From Paramacrobiotus metropolitanus (lineage: Eukaryota > Tardigrada > Eutardigrada > Parachela > Macrobiotidae): a stretch of DNA of 64,000 bases. A program made the position numbers and the translations under genes. The notes under the pieces are model-generated. The model did not search any database and had not been told where the DNA came from. It saw nothing but the letters and a program-made list of their open reading frames with translations. This document shows positions 36,603 to 49,026 of the stretch, piece by piece. Positions within the stretch are counted from its first letter, which is position 1; the number at the start of each line of letters is the position of its first letter. The stretch spans positions 372,001 through 436,000 of the forward strand of contig NW_026570270.1 in assembly GCF_019649055.1 (NCBI RefSeq). The letters are read 5' to 3'.

Positions 36603-37571
36603 AATTACGTGTCACCTGCGAGTAGCAACATGTTTGTTGACTACGGTCATATTTGCACTTGCCCAATTCAAAATGTTTTGGCATCTTTTGGCAAACGCAA
36701 TTAACTTTTATTTTATCTGCGTAAAATTTGTCTGCTGTGGATTTTTTCTTCCTGCATTTCATTCGACTCATGTTCGTTCATACTGATTGACATGTTTTTA
36801 TTCACTGATATTCATTGATATATTATTAACTTACATATTACTGGTTTTCTTTTTTTGTTCTGGGATTGAAACCATGTCGGGTAATAATGTGGTGTAAATC
36901 AATTTAAAATAAATGATGTCCACAATTACCGAATGCGAATGTGAAATTGTCGTACAGAACAAAACAATTCAACAATCTAAATACCTCAAGTAAGAGTGCA
37001 ATTTGCTTCATGCAATAACACACAAAAAGATCGCAAATTTTTTTTGTGAAAAAATGTTGAAGGTGAAATATCAAACAAGAGCGCCTGAAATTCAAATTAG
37101 CAACCCGACTTGAAAGTCCAAGACATTTTGTGGACAAAATTCTGTTTCTTTCCACGTATAATTTAAGGGTACTCTTACAGACAACCCCTAAAACCCCCCT
37201 ATATTATGGACTCCCCTTTTCGCACCCTTTTTATTATAAGCATTTTTGTGATTGATATGATATACGATAGATTCTGATAATATGTAGTACAATAATTTTT
37301 TCTGGTGCCGATGTAAGTACATGAGATTTTTTAACCCATAAAAGGACAGCCATTTTGTGCAACAGTACGAACTGGTGAGAGCCGTACAGCATTTGAGAGC
37401 CGTACATTCCGTTCCTGCTGTTATATCTTTTGTTAGTTCTGTATGCACCTTACTTCCTGCGCTTCGGGATTGCAATGGGTAAGGTCGCCTGGACCTGCAA
37501 GACCATTTAACTCTCCTCAAGTCCCTTTTTGCGCATATACGAAAAGATTCCGCTCACTGTCTTACTTGCAG
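36603..37571. other. Spacer with weak exon-like piece
   Basis: Mostly AT-rich. A short exon-like segment near 37438-37476 (TTAG before, ATG|GTAAGG after; reading LYAPYFLRFGIAM) could precede the exon at 37572. Minus-strand Cys-containing frames here overlap the zinc-finger exon and are shadows. Confidence 0.4.
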
Positions 37572-37763
37572 CATCCGTTTTACCACTACGACATCAGAGA
37601 AATCGCTGTCGTAAAGGTTCAGCGGCACGATTTCGATTTCAACTTGCAGCGGCGGCAAACCGTACCATCACCGGATTCCATGCTGATGACTTCTGATTTT
37701 TTTATGCCCACTGAATTGACCATGCGCTGGCATGATCATATTCTCCGGCTGATGCCGAATTAA
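37572..37763 (+). CDS. Terminal exon of an unknown element gene
   Basis: Acceptor CTTGCAG is followed by 63 codons and a stop: HPFYHYDIREIAVVKVQ... to ...HDHILRLMPN. Amino-acid composition and the clean acceptor make coding likely. The upstream exon probably ends at ATG|GTAAGG near 37476, which is phase-compatible. No family is recognised. It sits between the zinc-finger and membrane-protein genes on the same strand. Confidence 0.45.
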   Translation, partial: HPFYHYDIREIAVVKVQRHDFDFNLQRRQTVPSPDSMLMTSDFFMPTELTMRWHDHILRLMPN

Positions 37764-39099
37764 AAAAACGTTTTTAGTCTGAGCATTTAGCTTGCGTTCA
37801 CAGTGGACACAGACCAATTTTTTCAGAAAACAGAAAGCACCGACATGTTGTGTTAGGGTTTTATTTAATTTTTAAATAGCATGCAGGGTCCTACAACTTC
37901 GTGATTGATACGGCAGACTGTTTACAATTATCGAGGAGCCGTTTCTCGGTAGCAGTAGACCAAAATATCAAGTGTGGCTAAGTTGTGGTGCGAATCATGG
38001 GCAAATGTGTCGTTTTCCAAATACAACGAGATTTTTAGAAAACTGAAATAGGGTTTGTCAGTTAAATAGAAGGCGCAGGCGACGCCAAGCTGCGGCGCTA
38101 GCGGAGCTTGCGAAGTAGCAATATAAACGAGACACTGAGCCCTGTGGAAATTTTTCGGTGGGAAAAGGGCATGTACAGTATTTTCAGTACAGACAAGTCG
38201 GAATAAGCTATGTTTTAAAATGATTTAGAGATTTTTTGTCCAAGAGGTTTTTTTATAACACAGGCACACATATAAACGGCATGCTTTCCTTTCCATTAAA
38301 TTTAAAATTGCCTTTGCAGACTGCAACGCACCAAAAGATATAATACAACATTTTTCTCAACAAAATCAGACGGCACGTTTCAGGGAGTAAAAATTTTATG
38401 TTTCCAAGTCGAAGGTGGTCTAAATATGTTGTTTTACGCTCTGCTGACGAAAAGTAATGATAAACTATTTACTATTCGTAGTTTTGATTTTATTTTTGTA
38501 TTCAATCACGCCTATTTATTCCACGCAAACTGCGCGGGGTCTACTAGTCAGATATTAATGTTGGAGTATGCAAAAAATATTACGTTGTCTAATAACATAC
38601 ACCATATTATTTCTAAAAGGATGCCTCTTACAAACACGGTGCGAAAAGGAATGGATGTAATAAATGGGGCTTTTAGGTTTAGCTGGTACTAGTGAATTGA
38701 AGTAATGCTAGAATGAATAATAACGTAACAATCGTATATTGAAATAATACCGTTTCATGGTTGGTCCATAAACAAGTAATACTTCCGGTGCGTTTATTGG
38801 TCCGGAAACCGGAGTCTAGTATAAAAATACGTAGTACCAGTTTATGAGTCACTATCAATTTACCATGACGCAAACTCGAATTTGCGCGGATTGGCTTGTT
38901 TTTTTGATATCGGTACTTCTTATTGCATTTTAAGAACTCTTTTAACGGGAGGCCTTTTAATGATTGGTTACAATGTAAGCATAAACAGTAACGTTAGGTT
39001 ATTTGTTCCTTCATGATATTTTTTGACAAGAGCGAATCAGTTGACCTTTTTCTGTTTGACCTTTGTTGCACGGTGGTCGTACGTTTCGTGTTGAAAAAA
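37764..39099. other. No gene recognised
   Basis: AT-rich element interior. Open frames such as the one near 38426-38692 look random. Confidence 0.4.
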
Positions 39100-40070
39100 A
39101 TGGATCTGAAATACTTCGTAATGGCTGCTGTGTTAAGTTCTTGGATTATCTCCAGTGCATGTGGTTTTGGAATGCCGATGGGTTGGAGAATGCCAAAATT
39201 TCCTCAGTTACGGAACCCCTTTCGCCCTGTACCCCAGCCAGCCGGGCCCGGAAGTCCTTTACTGAACAACGTGGGCAAGAACCTGGCAGGACGGCAGAGA
39301 AAGCCGATAGTATGTCGGTTTAAAAAGATTTTTGCGACCAACGTCCCTATGCTCGGACAAGCTTTGAAGGCTGGAGCTGGAGTTGCTATCGGCAGTGCAG
39401 TAATTGGTGCGGTCTCAGGAGCGATTGCCAACAGTGCATACGAAAGCGGATCTGGATCCCAAGGAGTCGTGAAGGATACTTTTTACTCAATCCCTGCGGA
39501 AGTCTCTACTACAGACAACAGTGTGCCAGCAACACAGTCCACGGTTATCCCCCAGAAAAGCGTGCCAGAGAACTCGACAAAAGGGACCACGACCTTTATC
39601 GCACCAACTTTTTTGCCAGAAGATAACCGCTCCACTACGATTTATATAGTGTACCTTAGCATTGGAAGCGTGACGGGAGCAGTTGTCTGCATGGGCGTCG
39701 CGGCAATCCTTAGTCGTCGTAAAAAGGTGAGAGCCAAAGGAAATGCATTTTTTTTTGCTTTTGTTAGTGTTAAACAATGACTTATTTTATTACCATTCAT
39801 TTTGAAGCATTTTACTAGCTGATCAAGATGCAGTGTAACAGCTGCTCTGGACTATTATCTAATTTGCAAAACGTTTTTAAGAACTTGCGTGCGGTTTAAC
39901 ATGCGAATTAATTTCAGGCAACACCCAGTTCGTGGAACGTTTTGAACAGGATTCCATCTAAGCAACATGCTGTTGGCAACCGCCCGCCCTATCGTTTATT
40001 TACGTTATTGTATCCGGCGTATGTTCGTTCATACTTTTTTAATTTGCCAATGTCGCCAGTGTATTTCTGA
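39100..40070 (+). CDS. Type I membrane protein of the element, unknown family
   Basis: Exons 39100-39726 and 39918-40070 join in phase 0 (AAG|GTGAGA, TTTCAG|GCA) and give 259 residues. ATG 39100 is chosen because it starts a good signal peptide (MDLKYFVMAAVLSSWIISSA); the frame is open further upstream. A Pro-rich region and a basic GRQRK precede an Ala/Gly/Val-rich hydrophobic segment (AGAGVAIGSAVIGAVSGAIA). Next comes a Ser/Thr-rich stalk with NST and NRS glycosylation sites, and then a TM helix (YIVYLSIGSVTGAVVCMGVA) with a basic stop-transfer RRKK at the exon end. Exon 2 would be the cytoplasmic tail. No family is recognised. It is undamaged, in contrast to neighbouring genes. Why a transposon would carry it is unclear; a captured host gene is the simplest guess. 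Confidence 0.65.
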
Positions 40071-41999
40071 AATTTTGTGTGCTGAACATTCACGGGATTT
40101 ACCCTGAATAAATGTAACACCTTTTAAAATCGGCTAATATGGTTTATATGGCTGGTTTTCGGCCATATATTGCTTTCCCACTGATTGATTTTGATTAATA
40201 AAATTCGGCCGGAACGATTATATTTTAGCGCAATTGTTTTTCTGAGCGAGACAAATTACTTTGCCTTTTGTACGCAGGCAGTTTTGATCACCCCTCTATA
40301 GTGCGTTTTGCAAACCTTCTAAGTTAAAACATAACATGCATCCTTTTACGGGATACAAAATGTCATAAACAACGGCGTTTCAATAACTGTAAACCGTAGG
40401 AGCTTTAAACAAAATCACGTTAGGCATCGAGATACTTTGAAAAACATGTCAAACGCTAATAATTACGCAACTGATGCGCAGTAGTTTTCAAAGCGCAAGC
40501 TTGTAAAGCAGTTCGATTATGTGTCTTTTTCTCCGCCAGACCGCTTATATCCTGAACATTGTCACTTTAATTTTACATTACGGCTGTGTGCACGGGTGAC
40601 CTTTTGAATACACACGGGGCTCGGCTGAGTGCATGGAGTTTACAAACGGGTGTTGGAGTTTACTGTAAATTTTGTAGTACCGTACATAGCAAAATTTTAT
40701 CAGCTAATGCATATTAGTGCATGCAGTACTAAGAAATACTTACCAAAAGTCACGTTAAAAATAATCGAAGAGTTACGAATTTCTGCAATATGTTTTCCTG
40801 TGATGTTCGCAATGGAAGAAAGAAAACAGTTCACCCCTTTCAAGGAATTTGCGCTATTTAAACACAAAAATGAGCGCTCCACATATCAATTTTTACAAAT
40901 AATTTGGTTTCTAAAAGAGGATCTAAAGTTTTCAGTACTAAAACTTAAAATTGCAAATTAATTGTGCTTGCTTGTACGGAAAGAAACGAGAGCGGTCCCA
41001 ACCGAAGATAAGGTCAGTGCAACAAATTTAGAAGCTAGATTGTCTAGTTTAGCAAAAGATCACATGCAGCAAACAAGCCAATGTCCTTGTTATTAACACC
41101 TAACCTTCGGAAGCAGCCCACATTCACCTCATTGATAAAAAGTGCTTCCGTTTGGAGCGCGAGTCCCAAAGGCTAACCACAGCAGAAGTTAAAATTGTGA
41201 TAAGCCGTATTTTGCCTTGCAGGCAGCAAGTAATTTAATTTATTCATCTGACAGAGCCAGATGCATGGTATAGTTTAAAAAATGGTATTATGACTATCGC
41301 GCTTTAGAACTCAAAACGTCCTGACCAAGTCATTTACTGCAAGGTGCGATGTCGTAAAATAGCCGGGTGCCATTCATCATCGTCGTGAAAGCCGGTATTG
41401 TCATCTATCCTAGATTGCAAATTACCACTGTTTCCTTTGTAACCTCTGTAACTCTGTAAAATTGTAACCTCTGTTTACTATGTATGATCAACTTATAACA
41501 GTTTCATTGAATTTTCTAAATATTAACTCGTTGTTACCGAAAAGAATAATAAGGTCTGCAGTACCAAAAATGAAATACCTTCTTTAACTAAACTGTAAAT
41601 CAAAAGCCTGGTTTTGCATGATCGCAGTTACTTCGAAGTTGAAGTTGAAGTTAAATGTCCTTATTCAACGTTAGTGAGAAGAGAACGCTTTAGACTAAGT
41701 CAGCACACGGTTCAGCTATCAAACAGATAATGTGCTTTAGACGATAAAAACAGTCGTTTTTAAGCAATTGCAATGTGACGGCACGTACGACATTTTGACC
41801 CCGTCATTTGCGAAATAGTGCATTTGACTGCAAAAATTCACAGGGGCTGTTGATCGGCACTCAGAAGGTCATGCATCTAGTTCTTAAAGTCTTTCTATAT
41901 CAGCCATTTAACGTGCAAGTTAGAAATGGAAAATGAAGCACATATATTGCTTTCCTCTTGGTTTTGTCGAACGTACCGCGATCCTGTTATTTAATTCAG
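40071..41999. other. Long stretch without recognisable genes
   Basis: About 1.9 kb, AT-rich. A 110-codon plus frame at 40629-40961 (MHGVYKRVLEF...) has a start codon and mixed composition but no motif; I rate it below one in four to be real. Confidence 0.4.
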
Positions 42000-42660
42000 C
42001 TGCTACTCGAACGTGCGCATTTTTTTGGAAACGTTCAATCTGTGAACACTTCACGCTTCCTGATTCACCGCCACTTGGTTAGGACAATGGAAAATATTTT
42101 GCTTCTCGGGCAGAGTATCCACGTCCAGTGTTTCCTAATGGACATCAACCGCCATTTTGCACTCTACAGCGAGAAAGAAATAGTCGACTACATACGATGG
42201 GTAAGCGTTTACACTATACTTTTTATGTGCATTGTATTAAAATATCATAAACCCAAGACTGCTTTACTTTCAGCCTTAGTTAGGGCCGGCAATCCTATTA
42301 ATGTATGCTTTTGTAGTTAGATTTGTTTTCAATATTGGCTGAAGGTTTTTGGTTTTACACGGTTGATATTTTAATAGATGACGGATGATTACAAGGTCAA
42401 ATGTGGCGGGGGGCATTACGTGGTATCCAATCTATCGCCTCAGCCTCCTAAGCTGAAACGTCGCTACGAGTACTTAGAGCTGAAGCTATTTTCTGGATCG
42501 TCAATGTTCACCGACATTCAAAACACTTGCGAAGGACGATTTTTTCATCGGGGTAAAAGTTGTTTCTACAATTTATGTATTTAAAAATTAATGTAACACA
42601 AAAATCGAATTTTTGTTAATGACTGTGCTTTTTTGTAGCAATTTAATTTTATGAATTTGC
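42000..42660 (+). CDS. Unknown element gene, internal and terminal exons
   Basis: Exon 42000-42200 (acceptor AATTCAG, donor TGG|GTAAGC) encodes 67 codons including RFLIHRHLVRTMENILLLGQ. Exon 42378-42552 (acceptor TTAATAG, donor G|GTAAAA) begins MTDDYKVKCGGGHY. A short last exon after TTTGTAG near 42640 would add two codons and stop. Phases agree across all joints. The first exon with the start codon was not found upstream. No family is recognised. Confidence 0.45.
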
Positions 42661-42676
42661 GACGAACATACCGGAG

Positions 42677-43210
42677 ATGACCAACAACGTGAGGATTAAG
42701 AACCGATGGCGATTGGTACCGTTCCTCGTCATCGGTGTCACGGCTTATAGTTTCAACATGAGCGAAGCGGTGAATGCACCGCCGTTTGTACCACCTGCTA
42801 TTACAAACGTTATGCCGAATAACCAGGAGGGAAATCCAGGTTCCTCCCAAGAAGCTGTCGCGCAAGAAAATGTCTCTGAGGCGGCAACATCGGCCGGAAC
42901 GCTGACTAAGCGCTCACACCAAGTGAATCATGGATATTCTACCCAATTGACACCGTTGAACGAAAATCCCGCGTCCGGCATCCAAGTTAACGCCGGTGCA
43001 GTTAGCAAACCAATGTTGGAAACTGGCGAATCTGCCCCGCGAGAACCACGAATGGCCGCAAAACGTCCCTGTTTTTTGCCGTTAGACGAAGGTAACCATC
43101 GTCTGCGCCGTCACGAACTCTTGGCGTCACATTTTGGACAGCAAGAAATGCGTCATGGCACCGGGTTTTCGATGGAAGAAATGGTCAACGATCTGACTGG
43201 AACGCCGTAG
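42677..43210 (+). CDS. Unknown 177-residue protein of the element
   Basis: An uninterrupted ATG frame starts MTNNVRIKNRWRLVPF; the next hydrophobic stretch (LVPFLVIGVTAYSF) could be a signal peptide or anchor. The body is Asn/Pro/Ala/Ser-rich and probably disordered, with a basic patch (AAKRPCF) and a C-terminal helix-like RLRRHELLASHFGQQEM segment. GC content and composition stand out from the AT-rich surroundings, supporting coding. It is not recognised; a structural or DNA-associated accessory protein is possible. Confidence 0.5.
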   Translation: MTNNVRIKNRWRLVPFLVIGVTAYSFNMSEAVNAPPFVPPAITNVMPNNQEGNPGSSQEAVAQENVSEAATSAGTLTKRSHQVNHGYSTQLTPLNENPASGIQVNAGAVSKPMLETGESAPREPRMAAKRPCFLPLDEGNHRLRRHELLASHFGQQEMRHGTGFSMEEMVNDLTGTP

Positions 43211-43615
43211 TTGCATATGCAAAATGGAATGTATGTACGGTGAAAAACGTATAATCATGTCTTTATATGTTTTCTGGTTAATGTTTTATGCGTTTGATAA
43301 TATTGCCATGCCGATTAACGTTCTTATTGTGGTGTTAACTCTGTATTGCTGTATTTTTTTATTATCAAATTTTGATTGTATCCTTTTTTGGTTTGTTAAC
43401 TTAACCGATCAATAAACTTGAACTGTTACGATAAAACAATTAGAAATTCGTCCTCACTTAAATCTTGAAACTTAATGCGTTTTCAACAAGTACGTTTTAC
43501 GATAAACGACAATAAGTTTTTTTAGTATAGAGACAGCATTCTACAGGCGATATCATTTTTTGCACAAAGTACTCATAAAGCGGTATAAGTTTAAAATTTT
43601 GCAGTGCAATATTCT
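43211..43615. other. No gene recognised
   Basis: AT-rich 3' flank of the preceding ORF. A hydrophobic frame at 43224-43415 is T-rich and unconvincing. Confidence 0.45.
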
Positions 43616-45022
43616 AGTACAAGAAACAGCATCGGCTTTGCCTCCGCGTTTCTTGTGGTCCAGGGCCACTTTATTTGAATTTGAATGAATATTTATTAGA
43701 ATAACATGAAACGAAACGAAACATGATCGGTACATGCAATAGGGCAAACACGAATTTTATATGAAAAAATTGATAATCATGTAATGATTTTCTCAACCTT
43801 GAAAGCATTCCCTCTGGCTGTACTTATAGATAATTTTTACGATATAAAAATTCCCTACCCGAAAAGAAACCCGAAATATCAGTCTATAAAGTATGAAACT
43901 CGAAACAGTTATAGTGCACTGGATCACTAGCTCGGTGACTCGTCACTTCTCTAGCTCTGTTTACTGGAAAGTGGTGTCTGTCCGGCAGTGTATGTCCGGT
44001 CACTAGTGGTAACTCGATTACTTGCTTACCTAACGGTTCTGTTCGACGGACAGTAGTGATAGCTCGGTCGCTAGTTCACCTAACTGGGTTTCTGCGCTGG
44101 ACAGTAGTGATACCTTCCGCACTCGTTCCCTAACAGACTTTGTCCACTGGACAGTAGTGACAGCTCGGTCACCCGCTCACCTCGTAGGTTCTATGCACGG
44201 ACAGTAGTGGTAGCTTAGTCCCTCGTTCGCCGAACGGGCTTTCTGCGCCGGACAGCAATGTTAGCTGGGTCACCCGCTCACCTACCGGGCTCCTTGCACG
44301 GACACTAGTGGTAGCTCGGTCACTAATTCACTTAACGGGGTTTATGCGTCGGACAGCAGTGTTAGCTCGGTCACCTGCTCGCCTAACGGACTTTTTGCGC
44401 CAGACAGCAGTGGTAGCTCGGTCACCCGCTCACCTACCGGGCTCTGTGCACCAGTTTACCTATGCGCTTTCTGCACGGGATAGTAGTGGTACCTCGATCA
44501 CCTAGGCTTCGCCTCTGCGTTTCTTGTTGTCCACGGGCGGTCGATTCGAATTTCTGTTTTCATCGTTTTTATTCGTTCCTTTTGGCTTTGTCAACTCGAC
44601 TACAGTGGTAGACTGGTGGATCGGTATCTCAGGTACACTGTACAATAATGACAGCTCGGTCACTCGTTCCGTAACGGCTTTGTACACTGGAAAGTAATGA
44701 CAGCTCGGTCACTCGTTCCGTAACGGCTTTGTACACTGGAAAGTAATGACAGCTCGGTCAACCGCTCACATAGCTAGTGGTAGTTCGGTCGCTCACTGGC
44801 TTAGCGGCTATTCAAACTAGAATATAGTGGTATTTCGGTCACTCTCTGAAAAAGCGCTTTGTGCCCTGAACAGTGGCGGTAGTTTGGTCTATCATTGATG
44901 GAACAGACAGACGTTAGATATGTACTTAGTCGTTTTTGTCGTAATAACGGTCTGCTAATTAAATTCATTCTGATATTTTAATTAGTGGGAAATACTTCAG
45001 TATAGTATTTTAGTTGGTTTAC
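43616..45022. repeat. Minisatellite-bearing dispersed repeat, copy 1
   Basis: Starts near AGTACAAGAA, with CCTCCGCGTTTCTTG and GAAACATGATCGGTACATGC in its left flank. It continues into tandem units of about 51 bp with the core TAGCTCGGTCACCCGCTCACCTAACGG and GGACAGTAGTGGTAG, and ends with AATAACGGTCTGCTAA and a TTTTAATTAGTGG tail. Copy 2 (49027-50872) shares both flanks and the minisatellite, with more units. The open frames across it reflect the 51-bp period (17 codons) and are not genes. Partial left-flank sequence recurs inside (about 44508-44560), so the repeat is itself rearranged. Confidence 0.85.
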
Positions 45023-45839
45023 GTTAGTACGAAAAAATCTGGTTTTTGGCAGATTTACTAATGTAGCACGTTTAAAAAGTAATTTTATTCCATATATGAC
45101 GCGTTTGAGGGAAGAAAGAAAGAAAACAAGCGAACTGCAAAATGTACAAAGTCTGCCTATTGTATTAGTATACTGTATGCAATACTATCTACTCAGATTA
45201 ATTTTGTTTGGCCACGCTTTTTTTACCTTCAGCAGATGAAATTGGTTTTTAATTATATTGCGATGGTGCACTGTTTCTGCAAAAACTAAGATTTTAATGG
45301 TGCCCTGGTAAGAACCAAAATAAAGAGCACGCGCAAATGACAAAATAGGAAATAAGACAATACAATGATCAGCAAATTCCCACCTACGACAACCGGCAGC
45401 AGTTCTTCACAATGTCGCTCTGCCACACGGAAAGATTTTGATGGTTCTGATGTATGGATTCAGTTTCCAGAGCCTGGCTTGTTATAACTGCACTGATAGC
45501 CTTTTAGCCTCTTACGCAGTCGTTCGTTTGTAAGATGCTATGGAAAAGATAGGAAGGCGTACAAACAGCTCTCTTCTGCATTTTAATATCGCTATAATTG
45601 CTCTCAATGTAACAGCTCTGGCTAGATAGGCGATGACTGGATCTAAATCGCAAAGCACAGTGAGACTGTTTCAGACAAAGAAGTCCAACATTGCACTTCC
45701 CGGCTCACTTCTTCATCTGCCAAAAGCGCAAGCAGTGGCTATCGTCTCTTAGCAGAAACAGTCCATATTAGTAAACAGTCGTTGTGCGAAAAAAGTTGCA
45801 ATTAATTCGAACCATGGCGGAGCTTATCGAAGGCCCCGT
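45023..45839. other. Upstream region of the JmjC gene
   Basis: No clear exon. An ATG at 45814 (MAELIEGP) lies one frame off the first recognised JmjC-gene exon and could be its true start if one base is missing. Confidence 0.4.
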
Positions 45840-46254
45840 TTGAACTTGACCAGAGAAGAATTTTGCAATGCTTATAAACAGTGTTTCGGCACACTTTCTC
45901 GTGAGAAAGATTGTGCAATCTGGCTCGAAAAAATTGGAGCATTCTTGATCGATTTTAATGCCGTCCCATCACAGTGGAACACATACTTTGAAACCAGCGG
46001 GCTAAAGAATGCCATGAAAAAGGGTTCGACTTTGGGTGATGTCCCTTATCCAGTGGGTGCTCAGGACGCGCACCGGCGCATTAACCTTTCTCATAATTGC
46101 GGATGGACCATTATTGAAGAAGGTGACACGGCAGCGACAAGGAAAAACGTGTCTTCCCTGGCAGCCCAAAATCTACACGTCTCGTAAGTCGGGATTCTTT
46201 TATTGATTGTAATCGTGCGTACTTATTTTCCTATCAGTCAATGTTTTTTCTATT

Positions 46255-46870
46255 TTATTTGATTTTATTTTATTCTATTTTGTTTTTTTTATTCTTTTTT
46301 TATTTTATTTTGCTTGATTGAAAAATTGCAATGTTTTCCACACATACGCATTTAACAGAATTCAAAAAATTGATGTTTTAATTATCAGTCCATGCGCCTT
46401 AATCGGGGAATTGTCATCTTTTTTAGTATACTTAGTTCTTGTGTTTTCTTATGTTTTCTTATGTTTTCTTATGTTTTCTTATGTTTTCTTATGTTTTCTT
46501 ATGTTTTCTTATTTCGTACTCTCGTTTCTTATTCTTATTTCTTATTCTTATATCTTTTGTTTTCTTATGTTTTCTTATTTCGTACTCTCATTTCTTATTC
46601 TTATTTCTTATTCTTAGATCTTTTGTTTTCTTGTGTTTTCTTATTTGGTACTCTCATTTCTTATTCTTATTTCTTTTTCGTATTTCTTTCCCGCATTTCG
46701 GTTTCGTACTTCTTATTCTCATTACTTTTTCTTATTTCTTTCCCGCATTTCGCTTTCGTATTTCTTATCTTTATTTCTTTTTCGTATTTCTTTCCCGCAT
46801 TTCGTTTTCGTATTTCGTATTTCTTATTCTTATTTCTTATTCTTTTCTTGCCTGCGTCTTATTTTTTATA
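46255..46870. repeat. Pyrimidine-rich simple repeat
   Basis: TTTTATTCTATTTTG-type runs are followed by repeats of TTCTTATGTT (10 bp), then TTTCTTATTC and TTTCCCGCATTTCG variants. All three frames are open and encode Phe/Leu/Ser/Tyr runs, which are artefacts. It lies within an intron of the JmjC gene. The reverse complement of its unit occurs near 29.8 kb. Confidence 0.9.
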
Positions 46871-49026
46871 TTTCTCGTTCGTTGCTTCGCACTCTCTATT
46901 TCCAACTTGCGTTCGCACCAGAACCGTGCAGCTGTGGAAAATAGACCTCGCGTTAGATTTATAAGTTAACCCGACAGCGTTTTCTAGATGGAAAACCACC
47001 AGTAAAAATCGCAATTTTTAAAACGCTAGACCTATCGTCATTCCCGGAACAACACATGCATTAGATAAAGCAAAGATAACTCTTTGCCCAGTGAATTTTC
47101 GTTTTTTGGTAAAACACACCATAACAGAGCCACATCGCTCACAAAACATTCAAAAAATAACGTGAAGTTCTACGAAGTGTATGTAAATTGGCAGTCATGG
47201 CAGAAATTTGAAATTAAATCAGTGATAACTTTATGTGAGTATCTAACAATTTCAGTATCCGTCGAAATTCTACAGCTCTTGTATAAAAAACTGTGCATTT
47301 TCAAAAACAGCTGGTGGAAAATCCACCGCTTGGGCATTGGCGTAGGAGATTAACAGGTTGCCTGAACAGGCACTGTCATCAAAGCCGCACCCTTGATATA
47401 TTTCAGCCGTTGCACGCTAGGTAAGCAGCCAAGCCTCATCATTGACAGTGGATACATAGCAATTGACGACATCTGAGTGCTTCCGTTATAGCTAAAATAG
47501 TAACAAACATTTTTTTGATTGTATCACATTGTTTTCTTCATCCGTAATAGGAGCAAAACAATAAAACGACGTTGTGATCGAAGCAGCCAGACCTATATAT
47601 GGCTGACTGTGATCGGTTTTGGGCACATGTAAGCTAGCGCAGCCCAGCATACACCGACCGGAAATCACAATTTTTTTTTATTATAAATTCAGCCACAAAT
47701 CTTATCATGATGAATTAATTTAAAAAACTAACTCTTGTAAACAGCTACCAAAGCCATGTTGATTGGAGTAAACCAAGTGGCCACGACGTTGTGTACAACA
47801 AAATTTATTTGGCGTCGCACCGGCAACTACTTTCCTCACACCTTACGTATAGTATATTGTCAATGCCCAAGCGGTAGAATTTCCACCTACAATTCAAATT
47901 TAAAAAAATACCCATCTCTTGAAAAAATTAAATGTGTTCACGTAAATTTTGAAGATTTCAGGCTCTTTAGCCAATTAACTTTGCGCTCGGTGTGCGGGGC
48001 GCACAGCCGATTTACTTTCGCCTCGATTGTCGAAGCGCATAGCCAATTCGTAAAATTAAAGTAGGTGACCCCGCGCAAAATGCGCATAAAAAATAAGTCA
48101 AGAATAATTCACTGCAAAAAATAATTGTTTACAACTACATTTATAGGGTTTATTAAAATGTATTTATAAGGGAATTGTATTATTATAGGCTTTACATTTG
48201 AGCGCGCTATGGTGAAAATAAAAGTCTGGCATAAGCTTAAGTATTTAAATTACAATGCTGCTATTTTGCTGCTAGGTAAGAAATTTAAATAGACTATTTA
48301 CCGTTACAAGCATTCGTTCTCCAGCTGAACTGAAAGCCGGCCTAAATGCAGAAAGAAAATGTCAAAAACTTAATAACCGCATACTAAAGTTTGCTGTCGA
48401 CCGTATGATAAAAGACCAGAAGTGATTGATATCTTTAAATTTTGAGCGGTCATTGTTAACGTTGACCACCCCATAACGTAAATGTGGGGATGCTAAAGTC
48501 GTGTACCTGAGTCGGTAATAATAATTCCGGTGAAAAACGCTTGCTCTCAATTGGCACTACTTTTCCATTACAGTAAACCTTAGCCATTTGGCATTCATCT
48601 TGACCATATTTCATAATAACCACATATTTAGCAGCTCTGTTTTGACTGTTTTTTTAGAGCTGAAGATCTCGAATGGATGAATAAAATTGCCGATGATTCC
48701 GCAGAAATTTGGAATTATGTCGAATTGATTTCCGGCAAAAGCGTCATCTACCCTCAAGCTCTAGCCTACTCGTTAACGCCCACAGTTTTGAAGACAGCTG
48801 CATCCTGGAGGACGTACCAAATATCAACTACTGCCATACCGCATTTGAGGCTGTTTTCAGTAATTTCATGGGAGAAGGGGAGGGATTATCATTGCCTTGG
48901 TTATTGATTGCTCCAACCAACAGTACTGCTGCAGAACACGTTGAGGACGAACTGTTCTGCAGCATTTCTGTTAATTTCGGTACGTTTGTGTTATATAATT
49001 TTTGTACACACTATGTAACATTATTA

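Noticed and set aside
36379-36771. 130-codon minus-strand ORF with many cysteines
   Set aside because: Mostly antisense to the zinc-finger exon, whose C4HC3 pattern on the plus strand is far better defined.
46318-46969. Phe/Leu/Ser-rich membrane-like ORFs in three frames
   Set aside because: Translation of a pyrimidine simple repeat; all frames of that strand are open.
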